From: Geosiphon pyriformis
Taxonomy: Eukaryota; Glomeromycota; Glomeromycetes; Archaeosporales; Geosiphonaceae
DNA: 64,000 bases
Assembly (NCBI GenBank): GCA_016748015.1
Contig: JAAOMT010000577.1
Coordinates: 540,666 to 604,665, forward strand
Reading direction: 5' to 3'
Program-made: the position numbers and the translations under genes
Part shown: positions 1 through 11,604 of the stretch, piece by piece
Numbering within the stretch: the first letter of the stretch is position 1
How the letters are laid out: the number at the start of each line of letters is the position of its first letter
Notes under the pieces: generated by a model
The model's input: only the letters and a program-made list of their open reading frames with translations
Databases searched by the model: none
Told to the model about the DNA's origin: nothing

Positions 1-2
1 AG

Positions 3-695
3 TGGAAATTTAATGTCAAGAATGCTGATAGAGTTAAATGGGAACAGTATAAGACTGCATCTTATGATAATTTTACCATGTTTTTCGATGAGTTTACAGG
101 TTCTTATTGTTTGTCTAATCTGGACAGCATGTGGAGTGTTGTTCATAAAGCCATTTGTTTCTCAGTAAATGAAGTTTTCTTGAAAACCTGGTCTAAAGAT
201 TTTGATGGTGGCTTTACCAAGTGTTCTTCCCACTATTATAGATTGAAACTTTTGGTTTCTAAGTTGGTGAAAGCTTCACATTCTGTGTCATCTAATGAGT
301 TTGTTTTCTTGTTAGATGTTTGGGTGTCTTTGAACTTTGTTAATACTACTGTTATCAAATTTTTTTTTCTTTTGGGATCTCATTTTGATGCTATTAGATC
401 AGCTTTGGCAAAGGTTAGAAAGTCTTATTATTCTCTCAAGATAATGGAATTGAAACATGTTAGGGACTCTCAAATCAGACTAGCAATTAACAAAAAGATG
501 GAAAACTTTGAGTTGAATAAAGACCAAACTATTAGGAGTATACTTGAGTGGCCATTTTGTAAAGTCACATTAGATCATCTAGTTGTGAATGAAAATCTTA
601 TTTTGGAGCCTGGTTTGGTTAAATTTCATGTCAATAGAATTATGGAGGACTGGACCAGAAAGCATGTGGTGGTTGACAATGTTTCAAATAAATGA
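3..695 (+). pseudogene. pol: LINE A pol: endonuclease-RT linker
   Basis: The frame is open from the window edge (codon at 3-5) to a TGA at 693-695, about 230 codons, and belongs to a larger polyprotein. It matches, segment for segment, the linker in LINE D at 23,707-24,415. Shared landmarks are VHKAICFSVNEVF against VHKVMCLLVNKVF, SLLKW/SILEW-like text before HLVV, and IMEDWTRK against IMESWTKK just before the RT. The region is helical and Lys-rich, with no known catalytic motif. The TGA is not a natural end, because RT text resumes in the same frame at 741. No separate function is claimed. Confidence 0.8.
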
Positions 696-740
696 TGTTG
701 CCAATTTTAACTCTTGGAATATGTCTTTGATAGTGTTTTT

Positions 741-2600
741 TTGAATGTTATGCACCCAATTGAAGTGGAAGAATTTCTTAGTGTGATTTTGAGTTTGCCT
801 GATAATAAAGCTGTCGGCCTTTCTGGTATTATAAATGAACTATAAAAACATTACAACAGGTCTGTTCTGGATTCACTTTTGGCACTTTTAAACTCTTGTT
901 TGATTTGTGAATTTGTTCCAGGTCCTTGGAAGAAGACCTGGGTGTCTATAATTCCTAAACTTTATAACTGGAAGGGAGTTTTTATGAACACCTGACCCAT
1001 AGCACTGATTGAAACTGCCCATAAAATTCTTTCTAAGATCCTCTTTGATAGAATCTCTGTGGCATGTAATAAATATGACATTCTTCATAATAACAACTTT
1101 TCAGTTCTTAAAGATACAACAACACAGTCTCCTATTTTTGCTATTGGTTTGGTGATAGAAGATGCTTTAGAAAAAGATCGTGAACTTTGGTTAGTTTTGC
1201 AAAACATAAGGAAAGCATATAACTCAGTTGGTTGAAAACATCTGAGGAAAAGTTTGGTCAGAATCAAAATATACAGTAAATTCATAAGATTTTTTGAGAG
1301 TATTCACAATGACTGTATAAACAGAGTGATGACTGATTTTGGGCTGACTGATAGTTATAGTGTTCATAATGGCTTGGATCAGAGAGAAGTGTTTTCACTT
1401 CTCTTTTGGCGTATTTTTTACAACACTTTGCTGTGTAAAGTAAAAAGACAAAAAGCAGTGTGTAGTTATAGGCTGAATTTACATTATGTTGCCAAAACTG
1501 GTCACATAAATTCCCAAGATAGTTTGATCTCTTTTTTTGCTGCAGGTGTATTTGTTTATGATACTATATAAGTTGGTTTTAGTCAGATGGCTATACAACA
1601 CATTTTCAATGTTGTCAGTGAATTTTTCAGAATAAATGATATCTTGATCAACAATGACAAAACTGTAACAATCCTGATTAATTGCAGAGTGGTGGCTCTT
1701 TTTTTATCTGTCAGTGGTGCCCCTATTTCCATCATCAAAAAGGGGGTGTCTTACTAATATCTGAGTATTTTTCTTTCTTCTGATGAGTTATCTAAGTCTA
1801 GCTTGGCTAAAGCATATTTGAATGTTAGGTTTTTTGTCAATCTTGTTCTAAGGAAAGCAATTTCAGACAAACAGTTCTCTTACTTGGTTTCGACAGTTTT
1901 TTATCTTATCATTGGTTACAAGATTCAGTTTAGCTTTGTTTCTGCTAGTGTGTGCCAAAAGTGGAATGTTTTAATTCAAAAGGACTTGAAATTAAAATCA
2001 GGTCTGTTCCTGAACTTTCTTAACAATGTCTTGCACCATTTTTTATTTTATGGCTTAAAACTTTTAAGCAGATCAAAGCTGAAAGCAAGATTGCTGCTGT
2101 GGTATGTTTCACTAATTCTGTTGGGATTTTGGGCCAATTGTTCATGTATAAGTCACATGACTTACAGGTCTTGAGTTGGTGTCCTGTGCATCTCTTGTGT
2201 TCTCCAGTTTGCACTAGTGTTAATTCTTTGAACAACTTCTTGGTGGATGTAGTTTGAGTCTTTCTCAGTTTTGGTTTGTCTTTGGGCAATTTTATGTGTA
2301 ATGCTTTTCGCTTCTAATGTAAAACTCTTTTATCTAATATTCTTGGTGAGTTAATGTATTTCAGGTGTCTTCCCTCTATTTGTTGTTATAGAATTGCTTT
2401 TGTTGAGCAGCTTTGGTACCAGAATGGTGCTGTTTTTGACTGGAAAGCTTTTAAGCAGTAGAAAAGACTTGATCCACATGGTCCTGTTCCTGTCTGGTTT
2501 GTTACTGTTATTTGATATCTCCATGATTCTGGTTCTCTTGGTGCCTGCTTTTTCTCTCTGGATAATGCTGCTGTAGAAAACATTCTTAATTCTCATAAGT
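741..2600 (+). pseudogene. pol: LINE A pol: reverse transcriptase domain, inactivated
   Basis: Frame-3 text from 741 carries the LINE RT blocks: LPDNKAVGLSGIINEL near 798, PIALIETAHKILSKIL near 1,000, NFSVLKDTTTQSPIFA near 1,098, motif A at about 1,190 (WLVLQNIRKAYNSVG), GLDQREVFSLLFWRIFYN near 1,370 and the YxDD-type box near 1,545 (FVYDTI). Both motif-A Asp positions are Asn, and the first Asp of the DD box is Tyr, so polymerase activity is lost. Stops lie at Trp or Arg positions of the family: T-stop-PIAL at 993 and G-stop-KHL at 1,233. Thumb-region text continues from 1,803 to about 2,100, then the frame breaks. Confidence 0.88.
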
Positions 2601-2620
2601 TTAGGTCTATGCATGATTGA

Positions 2621-2965
2621 TTGTCTGGCATTGGTGCCTCTGGCTTTTTTGTGTACATAGATGGTTTTTTTTGTAGCTTGGGAAGTGTTAATATAAAAGC
2701 TGGTGCTGCTGTATTCTTTGAGGACATTAACTTAGATTTTGGGGTAAAAGTGACTGGCATAGTGTCTTCTATATTAGTGGAGCTTCAGGCCATTGCATTG
2801 GCCCTTGAGTGTGTGCCTAATTCGAGTTCAGTCTGTCTATTCTCTGACAGCCAAGCTGCTTTGGATGTGTGTAAAGCTGAATTATTGTGTTGGCTTTGGA
2901 TTTTTGGAACAAATGTTGAGTTGAACATCAGCATATTACTGGCATTATATGAAAAAGAAATTTGA
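2621..2965 (+). pseudogene. pol: LINE A pol: RNase H domain fragment
   Basis: The 114-residue open stretch carries an RNase H type I core: the first Asp in VYIDGFF (residue 13), the Glu in VELQAIALALEC (about residue 49) and the second Asp in LFSDSQAALDVCK (about residue 76). The usual TDGS has become IDGF. The final conserved HKVKGH...GN.RAD block is split by a frameshift, and its end (LGNDQADLLAG) appears in the next frame from 3,004. LINE B has its counterpart at 14,284 and LINE D at 25,950. It is a domain of the LINE polyprotein, not a free enzyme. Confidence 0.82.
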
Positions 2966-3003
2966 ATGTTGGCTGATATAAGATTAAAGAATACTTAGAT
3001 TTT

Positions 3004-3879
3004 TTGGGTAATGATCAGGCTGACTTGCTTGCTGGTATCTCTTCTCATTCAGGCTGGCTTCTTTTTCCTTGGCTCAAAAAATGCTTTGTTATGGCTAATG
3101 GCAGTATTGTTTTTGAAAACTCTAGACACTTTGTTCATAATGTTTTTTGGTCTATCTATTGTGCATACTGGGAATTAGGCTCTGGTGCCAAAATTGTGGA
3201 CAGTTGTCTGCTTACAGATATTAATTGGTTTAAATCATCTCTTGTTTGGCATCCTGACTCCTACATGGCTGCTGGCTTTACAAGTCACCACTCTGCTGGC
3301 TTTTGTTTCTATTTTATGAAAGCATTACATAATAGACTACTTGTTGCTGTTTGCAAATGCCTCTATGATAAACATTATTCCAGTGTAATGTGTCTGTATT
3401 GTAGTGATGTCGAAGTGTCAGATCATGTTTTTTTTTGTGCATTTGATGCTACTGTTTGGCTTTAATTGTTTGTTGATTTTGTTTTTGCTTGGAGAGCTAT
3501 TTCTGACCTATTCCATGCCTCCTCTTATGTATCACAAATGCTATCCAATTGTTTGACTAATTTGGAACTGGTTGCTTTATTGTGCAAAAGTTTTGTGCTC
3601 ATGGATTGGTACCAGCAAGCTGTTTTCTGTTTTGATAACTCTAAGACTGTGTCTGATAAGGTGGTTGAGTTTGTTCATAATTTGTGCCTGTTTTTTAAAA
3701 ATAATATTTGGCTGGTCTGCTCTAAACATCGTGCTTTTATGGAAAAACACAGTCTGATTTCTCATAATAGTTTAATTTTTGTCTCAGTGTTTGGTAGTAT
3801 GTCAACACTTTTGGCCCATGTGATTAGATTACTTGGTATTAATAATGCATTTGGTGTTAGCTTTGGGCTGCAGATATAG
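3004..3879 (+). pseudogene. pol: LINE A pol: C-terminal region with CCHC-like finger
   Basis: The stretch opens with the end of RNase H (GNDQADLLAG) and continues through WHPDSYMAAGFTSHH and FMKALHNRLLVAVCK to a finger of form C-x2-C-x7-H-x3-C in CLYCSDVEVSDHVFFC, about 3,391-3,438. A TAA at 3,463-3,465 interrupts it, but the frame reopens at once and runs to a natural-looking end after RLLGINNAFGVSFG (stop near 3,877). Most LINEs end RT or RNase H with a Cys/His knuckle of this type. The same block is recognisable in LINE B (CLFCEKIELLNYVF near 15,020) and LINE D (CLYCGDVEISDHAFFC near 26,690). All four metal ligands are kept here. Confidence 0.8.
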
Positions 3880-4070
3880 GTAATTTTGTTTCTATGTATA
3901 TGGGTGTATAGTGTAGTCTTGGTTGGCTTGAATGGCTAATTACATGTAGAAAAAGCATGATTTACACCTAGTATAGATTATTATTTTGATGTATTGTCAC
4001 TAGACAGTATTTGAATTTTGCTCATTAAAATTAATTAAAAAAAAAAAACATAATAAAAAAAAAAACAAAA

Positions 4071-5976
4071 TATTAGTATAAATATTATCTAATATTATAA
4101 TTTTTTCTAATAGTCAAGTGTTTTTAAATATTTATAATATTAAGTTAATATTAAAAAACTTTGATTTTTACAATAGCTGCTAAATTAAATAATATTATAT
4201 TAAAAACTTGATCAAATTTAAATATTTTTGTTAAATAAATAAAAATTAAAAACTATTTAATATTTTAAACAATAAACAAATTAATATATTGATTAATTTA
4301 ATTATGTTTTTAAAATTTATTTTTTTAGCAAATATTAAAAAAAAATTTTAATGATAATTAATTACATAATTTTTAATAATATATATTATTTTATTAAATA
4401 TATAAATTATATAATTAGACATTTTTTATAAAAGACTAATCTGAATTTTAAAGTTGTGAGTTTTTTACTTATTAGTAATATTAGTTTTAAGATTAATTTG
4501 TTTGGTTTTTTTTTTTATTACTATATTTTTAATCTATTTTCAAAAAAATCAAGTCTAGTATTTTTTATTATTACTAAAGTGTTTTTTAAATTTATTGTAT
4601 ATTTTCTTAAAAAACAAGGTATAAAATTAATGTTTAACATAGAAACAAAAACTAATAAACACAAAAAACAATATATAAAATAAAAACATATTTTTTAGTC
4701 ATATTATAAAAAAATTTGATTTAAAAATCAGAATTATTATAAAATAATTTCAAAAAACATATATTTAATTATATATATATATTAATTTTATTTCGATTTT
4801 TATTTAGATAAACTTTATCTTAAAAAAAACATTTTTAACTACTAATACTAATTCACTTTTTTTATTTATTTCATTAAAATAAATAAAGTTATTAAGTTGT
4901 ATAAATTAATAGTTTTTAAAATAAAATAATATTGTTAATTATAAATAAATTAAGAATAGCTAATATAAAAATCAAGATCATATTTTTTTTAAATCCAAAT
5001 AATTAACTATAAACAGCTTTATAAAAAAAGGCTTATAAATAAGACTTACTAACTGGTCAGTATAAGTTAGTTTAATATTGAATAACTAAATAAAATTTTT
5101 ACATAGAAACTTAGTTTTGTTAATTTTTATTCTTTAATTTATTAAAAACTAAAAATTATTAATATTAATATATAAATCTGAATTAAAAAATACAATACTT
5201 AAGTGTGGTTTTTTTGCAGAATATTTAAGTTTTATAAATAAAACAATATTTAAGAATATTGAAATTATAAGTACAATATACATAAATTAAAATTATTACT
5301 TAAAATCATAAATATTGTTTTAATATTTATGTTATAAGTTATAAAATTTTTATTTATTTTAGTTATTTTTATTAAAAAATTTTATAGTTTTTTTATTTGC
5401 AACTTCCATTTATCTTTATTTTTTTTTAGCTTTTTTACTTTTTTTTTAGATTTTTTTTCTCTTTTGTCCTTTTTTTTTTTGCTTTTTATTCATATTCTTT
5501 TTTTTTCGACTTTTTTTTTAATTCACTTAATTTATTTAGCTTTTTTACATATTTTTTATATTCAATTTTTATATTTTTTAATTCAAGTTTAATATTTTTA
5601 ATACTTATTATATTGTTTTGGGTATATATTATAGTGTGAAAAAATAAGGCATTAATATATATTTGGTTTATACCAATAATATTTCAGATTTTTAATTTAT
5701 TTGTATAAATTTACTATTTAAATAATAAACTCACTTTTGTTAAATTATTATAATAATTAAAGTTTTTATTCTCTGTTATATGTCTATATAATATAATTAA
5801 ATAAATATATTATATAATAATTATTAAATTATTTTTGTTTTTTTAAATTAATTATTATTATTGTTTTATATATTTTAATATTAAATAAAATTTGTTTTAT
5901 TATTTTAAAATAAAAATAATTTTAAGTTTTAAAATTGAAAAAAATTAAATCAGTATTAAATATATTTTTATTATTA
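4071..5976. other. AT-rich intergenic stretch, no gene seen
   Basis: Almost pure A/T with short homopolymers. The longest open stretch, 4,456-4,683 (+), is Phe/Ile/Lys-rich low-complexity text with no relative that I recognise, and I do not call it a gene. No TE domain could be traced; very old LINE remains are possible but not demonstrable. Confidence 0.6.
5400..5530 (+). repeat. Polypyrimidine (T-rich) tract
   Basis: Runs of 7-10 T separated by single C, G or A give strong strand asymmetry (T and C on the + strand, purine on the - strand). It may be a decayed retroelement tail or plain low-complexity DNA. Confidence 0.5.
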
Positions 5977-5991
5977 TTTTATATATATATA

Positions 5992-8298
5992 TTTTTTTTT
6001 TATTATGTTTTAACAAAGTGTGATCAAATACCATCTAATACACTGTGTCACTATAAGATTACAAATTAGATATGTTTCATGCTCTTTCTACATGTGACCA
6101 ACTACCCAAGTCAGTTAAAGCACCAACTAAAGTGAAACAAAAAAAGCCGGAAGGAAACCCAGCTTACCAAGTCTCTCAATAACACCATTCAAATTTTTAG
6201 AATTGAAAATAAATTTACTAAAAAACAATCTAGTTTTTTCACTGCTATCTTTAACTTTAGAACTACACATTTGCCACAAAGCAACTGCATAGTCAACTGT
6301 GTCTTCACTCAATAGAAAAGCCTTGGCAACACCAATATTATTTTCATTAAGATTACCAAACCCTACTTTAGCCTTAAGATTGGCAAAATCTTTAGACACA
6401 CCAACCAAAAGATCAACAAAGCCCTTGGAGGCATTACATATAGTCAAAAGATCTTTTTCAACCTTTAGAGTCTTGGCAGCATTGTTATTCAGAAGAATAG
6501 TAACCAAAGTAACCAAAGAACCAATTGGCTCAATAACAGACTTAACCAAAGCAGTCAGATCCAAAATCTGTTTTTCCATAGAATTTAACCTAAGCTCAAT
6601 AGCAGAGTTAACAACAGAAGCAGCAGTGAATGCAGCAAGTGGAGAAGCCAGCAGATCAGAGACCACCAAAAGAAAAAATCCAGAACCACTTAAAGTGGCT
6701 GAAGCTTTAGCATAAGAGACATTACTCACAAAATAGAAATTGAACACTCTGGGAGTCTTGAAAGGAGAAGGCAAAGACATTTTACAGTCAACAGCCAGAT
6801 GGCCAGTCTTTTGGCACCTAAAACAGCACTTACAACCAGGAGTTTTTCACCAGATACAGCACTTTCTCAGTGTACCAGTTTTAATAACAGCAAAATCCAA
6901 TTCAGCTTGAGAGCCAAATGTCACCAAAACAAATTGGAAACAATGACCAAAATCAGGAGACTGAGGAATAAAACAAGTTTGACCACCAACTTGAGAAATC
7001 ATATTACTGATTTCAAAGGCAGTGCAACCAGAAAGAAGGTTGACCAACTTGGCCTTAAATCTATTATGAGACACAATTGCTTCTTGTTGATTTACAAGAG
7101 AAAGAATCCAAACACTATCTTTGCCCACCAAAACTGACCAGTAATTAAAGGCAGATGTGACAGCAACCAAATTCTTAAAATAAACCACCACATATTGCCA
7201 AATGCTAGCAGGCTTCAGCACAACACAAGTAACCACACCAAAAACACTGAGATTTTTTTTAATGTCAGCAGCAGATACATCTAGGAACATATCATGTAGC
7301 ACAACAGCAGCAAAAGGAGAACCAGACTCAGAAACCACCAAAGATTTGGCAATTTTAAGAGTGGCCAAATGTACAGAGCTTGTAAGCTCAACCAAAAATG
7401 CAGCTTTCAAAGAAACTTGAGAAGCAAACTCTATACAAAACAGCTTTACACTGTCTTTTGATACTGACTTTGTACCCAAAAAACCATCTACTGACTGAAA
7501 AACAGTTTTAACATGAGCCAATTTGATCTTAAAAGTAGCACCAGACACCAGAGTGGAGGCCATCCACCCAGCAAACCTTTGACAACTAGTAATAGTTTCC
7601 CAAGCACCACCAGAAGTAGCACCAAAAACTAGAGAAAGAGATGAATCAGTTTTCATTTGATCAGCTGAATTCCCAAGAACAGGTGATCCAACAGGAAGAA
7701 ATTGCTTTAATTCTAAAACCAGTGATAATCTACTGGAAGACACCACATTTGGCAGCACAGCCAGTGGTTAATCTTGGCCTATTTTGAATGACGTGCTGGA
7801 TAATACTATAAAAATTTCATTGTGAACCACAAAAAGGTTTGGTGTAACAATAGCAGAGGCAAGCAACTGCCCCCACTTTTCTGAACTTTTGGTCTTTTTG
7901 ACTATTTTTTTTAAAGAGATGATACTAGAAACACCAGGTGTTGAATCTATAGAGAGAAAGATCAGCTTATTAACTGGTCTATTATTAAAAACTTTTGGGC
8001 TCTTAGTTAAAGTGGAGACAACACTGAGACTAACCCAAGTGTGTCTCTTTGAGGGAACTTTGACTGGTGAGAAACCAGCCAAAGATAAGAAAGTTGCTTC
8101 AGTAGCTATCAAAGACAGCTTATCACAATTACTGAGTAATAGAAAGACTTCTAAAACGTTCTACCTAGTTGCTTCTACAATAGAGAGAGCTTTTCTGATT
8201 GAAATTTTATTAGATATCTCAGGACAGATATCAGGTGCAGCTTTTTTACTCTTTGCTTTGGTCATGGTCATAAAATTAAAGAAACAAAGAGTTTTTTA
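5992..8298 (-). mobile_element. ORF1-only non-autonomous retroelement with LINE-type 3' end
   Basis: On the minus strand a Gag-like ORF is followed by about 125 bp of 3' UTR and an A-tail (T-run at 5,992-6,001). The UTR contains ACATGTAGAAAGAGCATGA, matching LINE A's ACATGTAGAAAAAGCATGA, then further similarity up to GTATTTGA, so the tail is LINE-derived. No endonuclease, RT or RNase H follows. Both ends are bordered by a TTTTATATATATATATA-type stretch (about 5,977-5,991 and 8,299-8,316). This could be a target-site duplication, but it is low-complexity. The arrangement resembles the 'half-LINE' idea known from mammalian HAL1. Confidence 0.72.
6127..8271 (-). pseudogene. Gag-like ORF1 protein with CCHC zinc knuckle
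   Basis: One frame of 715 codons from ATG at 8,271-8,269 (a second in-frame ATG at 8,265) to TAG at 6,127. It is broken only by in-frame stops at 8,161-8,163 (TAG), 7,768-7,770 (TAA) and 6,847-6,849 (TGA). The first third is Ser/Lys-rich and probably disordered. Residues about 215-470 hold two related folds of RRM-like character (WQYVVVYFKNL...YWSVLVGKDSVWIL, then FEISNMISQVGGQTCFI...FVLVTFGS). A CX2CX4HX4C knuckle, CFRCQKTGHLAVDC, lies at 6,784-6,825, and a helical C-terminus follows. The layout parallels the Gag-like part of LINE D (21,500-22,350). Presumed role: RNA binding and RNP assembly for retrotransposition. Decay is far milder than in neighbouring LINE copies. Confidence 0.8.
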
Positions 8299-8316
8299 TT
8301 TTTATATATATATATA

Positions 8317-8798
8317 ACTTTATATGAATTTCAAATTTATTAAATAAGTTATATATTTAATTTATAAATAAAACAAATTTAATTAAAACTTAAAATATGT
8401 AACAAAAATATTACTAGTATATTTTTTATAAATAAATAATAATTTAAACTTATATTAAACAATATAAATTAAAAAAACTATTTGTTTTTATTTTATTTAA
8501 GTATATAACAATTTTTTATTTTAAATATATTTATATATTAAAGTTTAATAACTTTTATATTAATACTTTATATTTTTTACAAAATTATTAATTAATTATT
8601 TTTATTTTTATTAATAAATTTATTATTTTTATTATTTAAAAGACATATATTATAGTTTTGTGAATTTTTAAACAACAAAATAATTATAATAATACTTTTA
8701 ATTTAAAATTTTTTTTGTATTTTTAATAATTAATAAAAAAATAATTTAAATTATTAAAATACTAATAAATTTAATTATAAATTTATTAAACAAGTAAA
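8317..8798. other. AT-rich stretch, nothing recognised
   Basis: A/T-only text between the ORF1-only element and the poly-T that marks the 3' end of LINE C. No ORF or domain was found. Confidence 0.6.
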
Positions 8799-8904
8799 TT
8801 TTTTTTATTTATAAGTAAAGTTCAATTATTATTTAATATAATATAACTATTTAAAATTCTAAATTAAATATAATTTATGCACTTGCTATATACAATAAAT
8901 AATT
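8799..8904 (-). mobile_element. LINE C segment 1: 3' UTR end and poly(A)
   Basis: The + strand T-run at about 8,799-8,807 is followed by AAGTAAAGTTCAA and CTAAATTAAATATAA. These match the reverse complement of LINE D's last 100 bp (AAGTAAAGTCCAA, CTAAACTAAGTATGAA). The similarity stops about where LINE B begins and resumes at 15,691, so this is the tail of LINE C cut off by LINE B. Confidence 0.7.
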
Positions 8905-9069
8905 TTTTTAACTTTTTTTTTTATCAATTTTTTGGCCACAACAGAAGCAAAGATTTATCAAAAATTTAATTAGTCTTTTTTTTTTTCTTTTGTATCTCTT
9001 TAATTATTTCTTTTAATTTTTTTTTTTTGTTGTAATAGAACCAGTAGACTCTTCTGTTAGTAGTTTTAG

Positions 9070-10903
9070 ATTTAGGTTTAGCTGGTTTGAGAACCAACTT
9101 AAATGCTAAAAAATAATATGTAGAAAGTGTTTATTTTTACATTGTATTTCATAAAAAACTGAAAAAGTCTGATGTAAATATTAGTATAGTTAACTTGTCT
9201 ACTGGTCTTTTAAGTTATAATGATATTAATGTTTCTAATAAAAAATCTGTAGTGTTTTAAAGTAACAAAACTAATAGCAAAGCCAGTAGTATCAACAGTT
9301 TATTGGATGTAAAAAATATAAAAAATATGGTTGCCAAAAAAATTAGCTATGCAAATTCAAATAATTTAATAGTCAACAATAATATGAATAATACTACATT
9401 GCAAAAAACTTACACTCAAACATATGTATTGGGTTACTTACCAAAAATCTTTTCATTTGTAGATTTAAGCAATAATAATGACATTTTATTACTTTTATTA
9501 CCTAAGTTTAATGGCTTTAAGCAACTCTTATTGATTAGATTATGTGTGTCAGAAAAATAAAGTTTTAATTTGGCAAAGTTTTTTGTATTAGATATTAAGT
9601 TGTTCACTGTTTTTAACAAAACTAATAGTGATAAATTATTATATGTAAAAAAAAATTTTTATTATGTGGATGGTTTTGGAGAAGCTTCTATTCTCTTAAA
9701 GTTTTCGGAAATAATTAAATTTTTTTTCACACCTAAGTTAAATTTGAAAAAGACTAGGGAGATAACTGTTAGTAAGAAAATTTTAGTTAATAATAATGTA
9801 AAAAAAACAAACAGCTACACAAATTAAATGATAATTGTCAAGAAAATTCTAGTAGATTTTTTCAAATTATCAGTAAAATCAGTTTTTTCCAAAGTTGGCA
9901 AAATTACTTTAATTAAAATACAGTTTATTGGTTTATGACAAAAAACTCTAATAGAATTTGAGTCATTAGATGTTGTTAGTTTGATTGTATCTAAGTAGTC
10001 TGTTATCATAAAAAAAAATTTTGTACATATGACTTTGGTAATTAGTAATAAACAATTATGGGTTTCAAAAAATCTTCATTGAGCTTTATTGTATATTCTG
10101 CTAATTGGCATTACTGTTCATAACTTTTCTAATTTGTTGAAATTATACAGTAAAAAAACTTGTTCTATTAGCCACAATTCTAGTTTATATGTACATAATA
10201 GATGTGTTATGGTTTGTTTTGTTAATAAAGCATCTAAAAAAACTGCTATTAGTTCTATTCTAGTTTTCAAGAATGTGAATTTGTATTAGGCTGGCCTTTT
10301 TTTGGCCTGTTGTGCTCAATATAAACAATTTGATCATGTTTTTGGTATATGTTTAGTGAATAAGAATTTGGATAATTACAGAAAATAATTAGTCACCTTT
10401 TAGAATTAAATAAGTTTGGTAAATATATATAGAAAAAAACAGACATTAATTGCTTGTCTAGTTTTATTTGGTAAAAAGATTTAGGTTTAAATTGCTAGTA
10501 GTTCTACTTTTCATGTAGTGTTTTTAGTTTTTCTACTGGGTTTTTTAAATATAAATAATAAGTTTGTCACTTTTAAATACAGTTTCACTAATCTTATAGA
10601 GCAAATTAACAAGCTGGCTAAAAGATTAGATGCACTTGGGCCAATAATTTCTCAGCTTAGCTCTAAATATTAGCTGTTAGTAATTTTTTTATTATAGAAT
10701 TAAGAGGTGGATATAGTAATAAGTGAGAATTTAGGTGTATTTACTAGTGGTAAAACTATTATAAAAGCAGTATTTATAAATTTATCTGTAGTTTTTAAAT
10801 TGAAGGACAGTTTGATAAGTCTTTTAGATATAGTTATAGACCTTTTGGCCAAAATAGACAATCTTGTTTTGGGGTCAAAATTTTTTTCTTATTAATTGTT
10901 TAA
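9070..10903 (+). pseudogene. LINE B ORF1/Gag-like region
   Basis: Text parallel to LINE D: KNIKNMVAKKISYANSN near 9,312 against D's ENIRNTIVEEINYADSD, YYVDGFGEASILLKFSEI near 9,658 against D's YQIDGFGRALTFSKFSGI, and the block with HNFSNLLKLYSKKT near 10,117 against D's HDFSDLLAFYGEKI. The knuckle region near 10,310 reads CCAQYKQFDHVFGIC, so at least one ligand is changed (Cys to Tyr). Several stops and frame changes interrupt it. In live relatives this part binds RNA; here it is a relic. Confidence 0.72.
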
Positions 10904-11604
10904 AAGTTTGCTATATATAATGTTAAAAATATTAATGTTTCTATTAAGCAGAAGAATATTGTTTATTGGTATATAAATTCAGATAATATGGTTTCTATTA
11001 TTACAAAAACAAAATTAAAATCTAGTATTAGGCCTTAAATTGTAGACAAATTTGATAAAATGTGAATTTTTACATCTGGTTTAGATAAAGGCTTTTTTGA
11101 AACTAAAATAATGATTATTATAAACAATTTTTTAACTTAGTATATTTCTAAAATAAAAAAAGTTCTTGATTAAGTTGTTTCTGTATAGCTTTTTTTCAAA
11201 AACAAGTTTTCAGTTATGATTCTTAGTTTGTATACTGGTGTTTTTGCTAAGATCAGATTTGGTTTAGCTTTAAAAGTTAACTTTTTTATAGATAAAGCAG
11301 TTAACTTTAACAGTTTTGTGGTTTTGGATGAAAATTTTAACAAAGATAGATCTTAGAAAAATGCGAGTTTCAAGTTTTGTTTAGATTTAGATTTGGTCAA
11401 TGCATTTGATAGGAATATATTGGTTAATGTTTCTACTTAAAACAATTTAAAAAGTGTTAAGAAGATTATTGATTACATTTTTGTAAGTAAAAATTAGTTG
11501 TCTGCAATTATTGATTATAAGATTAAATTTATATCTGAATTTTTTAATATTAATTACAAAGCTGTTTCATTTTTGATTGGTTTGGATGAACTTTTGAATG
11601 TTTA
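10904..11604 (+). pseudogene. pol: LINE B endonuclease (EEP family) remnant
   Basis: The frame starting KFAIYNVKNINV follows the apurinic-type endonuclease pattern: a TKLKSS block (family ETKL, catalytic Glu changed to Lys), a FTSGLDKGF stretch, VVLDENFNKD (family GGDFN) near 11,325, IDYIFVSKN near 11,470 and, at the end, FNINYKAVSF where the family has a DTDH-type catalytic motif. The catalytic Asp-His pair has become Asn-Tyr, both explained by G-to-A and C-to-T. Inactive. Confidence 0.78.

Larger units (their letters stand above)
1..4070 (+). mobile_element. LINE A, non-LTR retrotransposon, 3' part
   Basis: The element enters from the left edge, so its ORF1 and most of its endonuclease lie outside the window. 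What remains is, in order, the endonuclease-RT linker, reverse transcriptase, RNase H, a C-terminal CCHC-like finger region, a short 3' UTR and an A-rich tail ending near 4,070. The same order is found in LINEs B, C and D, and the tail motif ACATGTAGAAAAAGCATGA near 3,940 recurs in the ORF1-only element at 5,992-8,298. Frames change at least twice (about 2,100-2,600 and 2,965-3,004) and stops interrupt the RT, so this copy is dead, though it is less decayed than B or C. Confidence 0.9.

Noticed and set aside
4456-4683. 75-residue ORF in the gap after LINE A
   Set aside because: Phe/Ile/Lys low-complexity text with no similarity to the nearby elements.
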